From: Amphibalanus amphitrite
Lineage: Eukaryota; Arthropoda; Thecostraca; Balanomorpha; Balanidae
DNA: 64,000 nt
Reading direction: 5' to 3'
NCBI RefSeq assembly: GCF_019059575.1
Contig: NW_024881595.1
Span: 124,001 to 188,000 of the forward strand
Shown in pieces: positions 61,473-64,000 of this stretch (the stretch's first letter is position 1; the number at the start of each line of letters is the position of its first letter). The notes beneath the pieces were generated by a model. That model did not search any database and had not been told where the DNA came from. It was given only the letters and a program-made list of their open reading frames with translations. Both the position numbers and the translations under genes were made by a program.

Positions 61473-62607
61473 TTAACCTGCGCCGTGCTGGTGGTCTGAA
61501 TTTTCTCTGTCGTATTTGGAGGAGGGGGGGGGGGGGCGTTTTCACACCCCCAGTAACTCGTCTCCTGGGCCACAAAGCGACACGCGGTAGGCGGCATTTG
61601 AAAGAGCGTCCAAAATACTTATTGAAAAAATAAAACACTTCGGGTCATTTTTTAGGTCAGGTCAAAAGTCAGATCGCCAGAGGTCATCAAGGGTTAAATT
61701 TTGCCTATTTCAATATTTTTCGAAGACCCGGCGTATAACTCAGAAGTCAGAACCAACAGAGCTACAGTGCTACGGAAAAGCGCATTCGATAGCTCTTTCA
61801 ACTTTCTTTCGTTAACACGTACTCAGATTTGACCTCAGATCAACGGTTTAGCCTCAAGATGGCAAACACTCTAAAATAGCCGTTTTTACGAAAATGTTTC
61901 TCTGTAATAACCAAGAGAGCTACTATATACTTTTGCCAGCATCGTGTTCCTTTCGTCGAGACGTCGAATATGATTTGACCTTGATGAAAATTTGACCTCA
62001 GGTCAAGGTCATGACCTGATCGGAAGAGGTCATTTCGCATAGCAGTCAATCTGTATCGCCGAACTGAAGACATCTGAGGTGTTTTCAGCGCTCTAGCATG
62101 CCTCTTTCAAAAGTTATTGTAAAAAAAAAACTGCTGGGAACCTTTCATGGCCTGGATGACCTCAGGGGCACAAAAAGGGGCCACGGGTACAATTTTCCGA
62201 TTAAATGTGTCATGTTTACCTATAAAATGATGTTTTAGGGTGTTTAGAACGACGTTCATCCAAAAAAGGCGCATTTCAATTTTCTCCCATTGACTTATAC
62301 CTACCTACGGAGAGATCGCAAAATTGGCCTGGCCTTAGGTCACATATATCATAATTTTGATACTTAAATTTTATGGATGCTGTTACGCTTATCAATTGCT
62401 GAAAATTTCAAAGCGATCGCTCAGTCAGTGTAGCTGTAGCGGGGATTGGAACTTTTAATGAGGTAAGGTCACTTGACGTGACCTGATGACCTGACCTTGA
62501 AAGACTCCGGTATGAAATTTTCAAACATGTGCAGAAAGATATGTGGACAGGTGTACCAAAAACGGCAGCGCTGCGCGCCACCGTTTTGAGATATTGGCGA
62601 AAAACCT
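61473..62607 (+). mobile_element. TTAA-family element, right end missing
   Basis: TTAA at 61473-61476 is followed by CCTGCGCCGTGCTGG. A G/C hairpin lies at about 61524-61550. The body follows 56081-57264 closely, including CAGCATCGTGTTCC and CCTCAGGTCAAGGTCATGAC, but stops after GCGAAAAACC near 62607 without the terminal repeat. Confidence 0.8.
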
Positions 62608-64000
62608 GAGCTCATTTTGAACGTCGTGCATTTATCCCCTGTTCCAACAAGCAGGAAACAGGAGAACAAACCGATCCACCCATCCCACTTACATCCCGCC
62701 TCGATGTCATCGGATGAACACGACACGGGTTAGGTGGCTTGGCAGTGTATTTTTATGATAGAGAGGCCCCTATAAAGGTTAAAACAGCTGATGTGCGTCG
62801 TCTTCCGTACATCGCAAGGTTCTCCACTCTAGGCATGAAAAGACTCAGCAGTCAGTGTCATGATTAGCAGCTCAGCAGCTCCAGGGTGCAATAGACGCTC
62901 CCGGTCATTTAATCCGACTGTCGTTTAACTGTTTGAAAATAAATCGCTGATTTCATTGTGGATCCTTTTTGTTTGCGGTATGCATAGGTATTCGTACCTA
63001 TATTTACATGTGGCTTTGTGTAGTACCTACGTGTACATATGCGTTCAGTGCTGCGTGTGCGTCTGTGCTGCCCGGGGCGCTCGCCGTTCGGTTGTTACTT
63101 CTCCACGCTTTCGCCGCTCGCCAGCCGTCCAATCTGCGCCCGCGGCGGGACAGAAGCAGGTTTGGACGGCGTTGTCACCACTCTAATAGATACGGTCGAA
63201 GCCGGTCCCAACACCTCTATTGTCCTGTCTGGAAGGTGTTCTCAGCCCGAGCATTGTACCGCCGCTGCACACTTCCGGAGAGCGAGTTTGCTCGTAATTA
63301 GCTTGAAGTGGACCGGCATTTCTATGTAGAGGTTCGCCTAACAACTATCTGGTGTAAAACATTCACGCGGGTGATTTCGACCTGATTCGGACTGCGATTT
63401 CTTATCGTCGTTTTACTCTGCGTTCATATTTACCTGTCAGACATCTCATTGTCACTTGACACTTGCTATTCGTGATTTAGACATCCTTATTGTTCTTGTG
63501 TTAGATCCGGCCGCAACGTCCGCTCACATCACAATGCCTCTCCTTTCCTTGACCCACCCTGATCGCCCCAACGCCCGGTCACGGCGCATGCGCCGTTGAC
63601 GTCGCCGGGCGGCGCATGCTCGGCTCCAGCGGCCAGCGGCAGGGCCACTCGTCCGGTCACCTACTCGTCCGCCCGAGATCGAGCGGACATGCTCAACCAG
63701 ACGGTGGGAATCGCGGGTCCCACATTATACGTTCTACCGTTGCTATTTGCCGGATTTTTTTATCATTAATTTAGTTTACGGAATCGGAAACCTATCAAAC
63801 TCCTGTTGTCACACCTTTGAAGTGTGCAATGGGTTCATCTTTCCCGTGTCGCTGGCCCCAGAAATAGTTTGGATATATTCGTCACTTGTCCAGCTGTCAA
63901 TTCCGCTTCGATGAACCCTGGTATGATCGGACCGGAGACATTTTGACAGAAAAAGTCACTTCACTAACCAGATTGACCGATGTTCGGCCGTGTACCGTGT
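62608..64000. other. Right-edge sequence with possible promoter
   Basis: No coding sequence recognised. A GC-rich zone at about 63530-63690 contains a promoter-type palindrome and may belong to a gene beyond the window. Confidence 0.4.
63583..63605. promoter_or_regulatory. NRF-1-type palindrome with CRE-like half-site
   Basis: GGCGCATGCGCC at 63583-63594 matches the NRF-1 consensus (GCGCATGCGC) and is followed by TGACGTCGC at 63597. Such pairs are common in CpG promoters of housekeeping genes. No start site or exon can be attached. Confidence 0.4.

Noticed and set aside
62687-62726. Further NADK first exon (MSCSSDDIEAG with a GTAAGT donor)
   Set aside because: Ends in phase 1 while NADK exon 48759-48842 needs phase 2; only 12 codons long.

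Overview
The window is animal nuclear DNA: multi-exon genes with GT-AG introns, no operons, long introns full of short DNA transposons, and CT microsatellites. The coding style and transposon load suggest an invertebrate, perhaps a crustacean such as a barnacle, but the lineage is only a guess. No viral or retrovirus-like element was recognised.

Two protein-coding genes are supported, convergent and about 2.6 kb apart. On the + strand (10592-30099) five exons with matching phases encode a 1035-residue protein with an N-myristoylation-type start (MGARHSKH), a long low-complexity region, a pleckstrin-homology (PH) domain split over exons 1-3, and a C-terminal coiled coil. Two ATG-led candidate first exons inside its large third intron (18572 and 23556) end in phase 0 and could splice to exon 3, giving isoforms without most of the PH domain. 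On the - strand (55368 down to 32676) is NAD kinase, reconstructed exon by exon (491 residues in the longest form, human-NADK-like). It has three candidate alternative first coding exons, all ending in phase 2. Its most striking feature is a pair of tandem homologous 83-nt exons (33861-33943 and 33649-33731). They encode two versions of the RNTAW-SFDG segment; including both would shift the frame, so they are predicted to be mutually exclusive.

Most of the remaining interpretable DNA is transposon. The dominant family has about ten copies. Intact ones are flanked by TTAA, begin CCCT/CCCG/CCTT, are 0.9-1.9 kb long, code for nothing visible, and are crowded with AGGTCA/TGACCT, the nuclear-receptor half-site. 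This is a piggyBac-like pattern. Near both ends most carry a G-run/C-run hairpin whose inner stem differs between subfamilies but keeps pairing. Other elements are four hAT-like copies with 8-bp target duplications, two TA-type elements with GGGTAG ends, a Harbinger-like element, a long-inverted-repeat element, and a direct-repeat pair flanking four NADK exons. Several are nested: a hAT-like element holds a TA-type element that holds part of a TTAA-family core.

Layout: 1-7.5 kb, unassigned DNA with GC-rich patches and a CT tract; 7.5-9.9 kb, transposon cluster; 10.6-30.1 kb, PH/coiled-coil gene with transposons in its introns; 30.1-32.7 kb, intergenic DNA with a Harbinger-like element; 32.7-55.4 kb, NAD kinase with transposon-rich introns; 55.4-64 kb, transposons, a minisatellite, and a possible promoter at the right edge.
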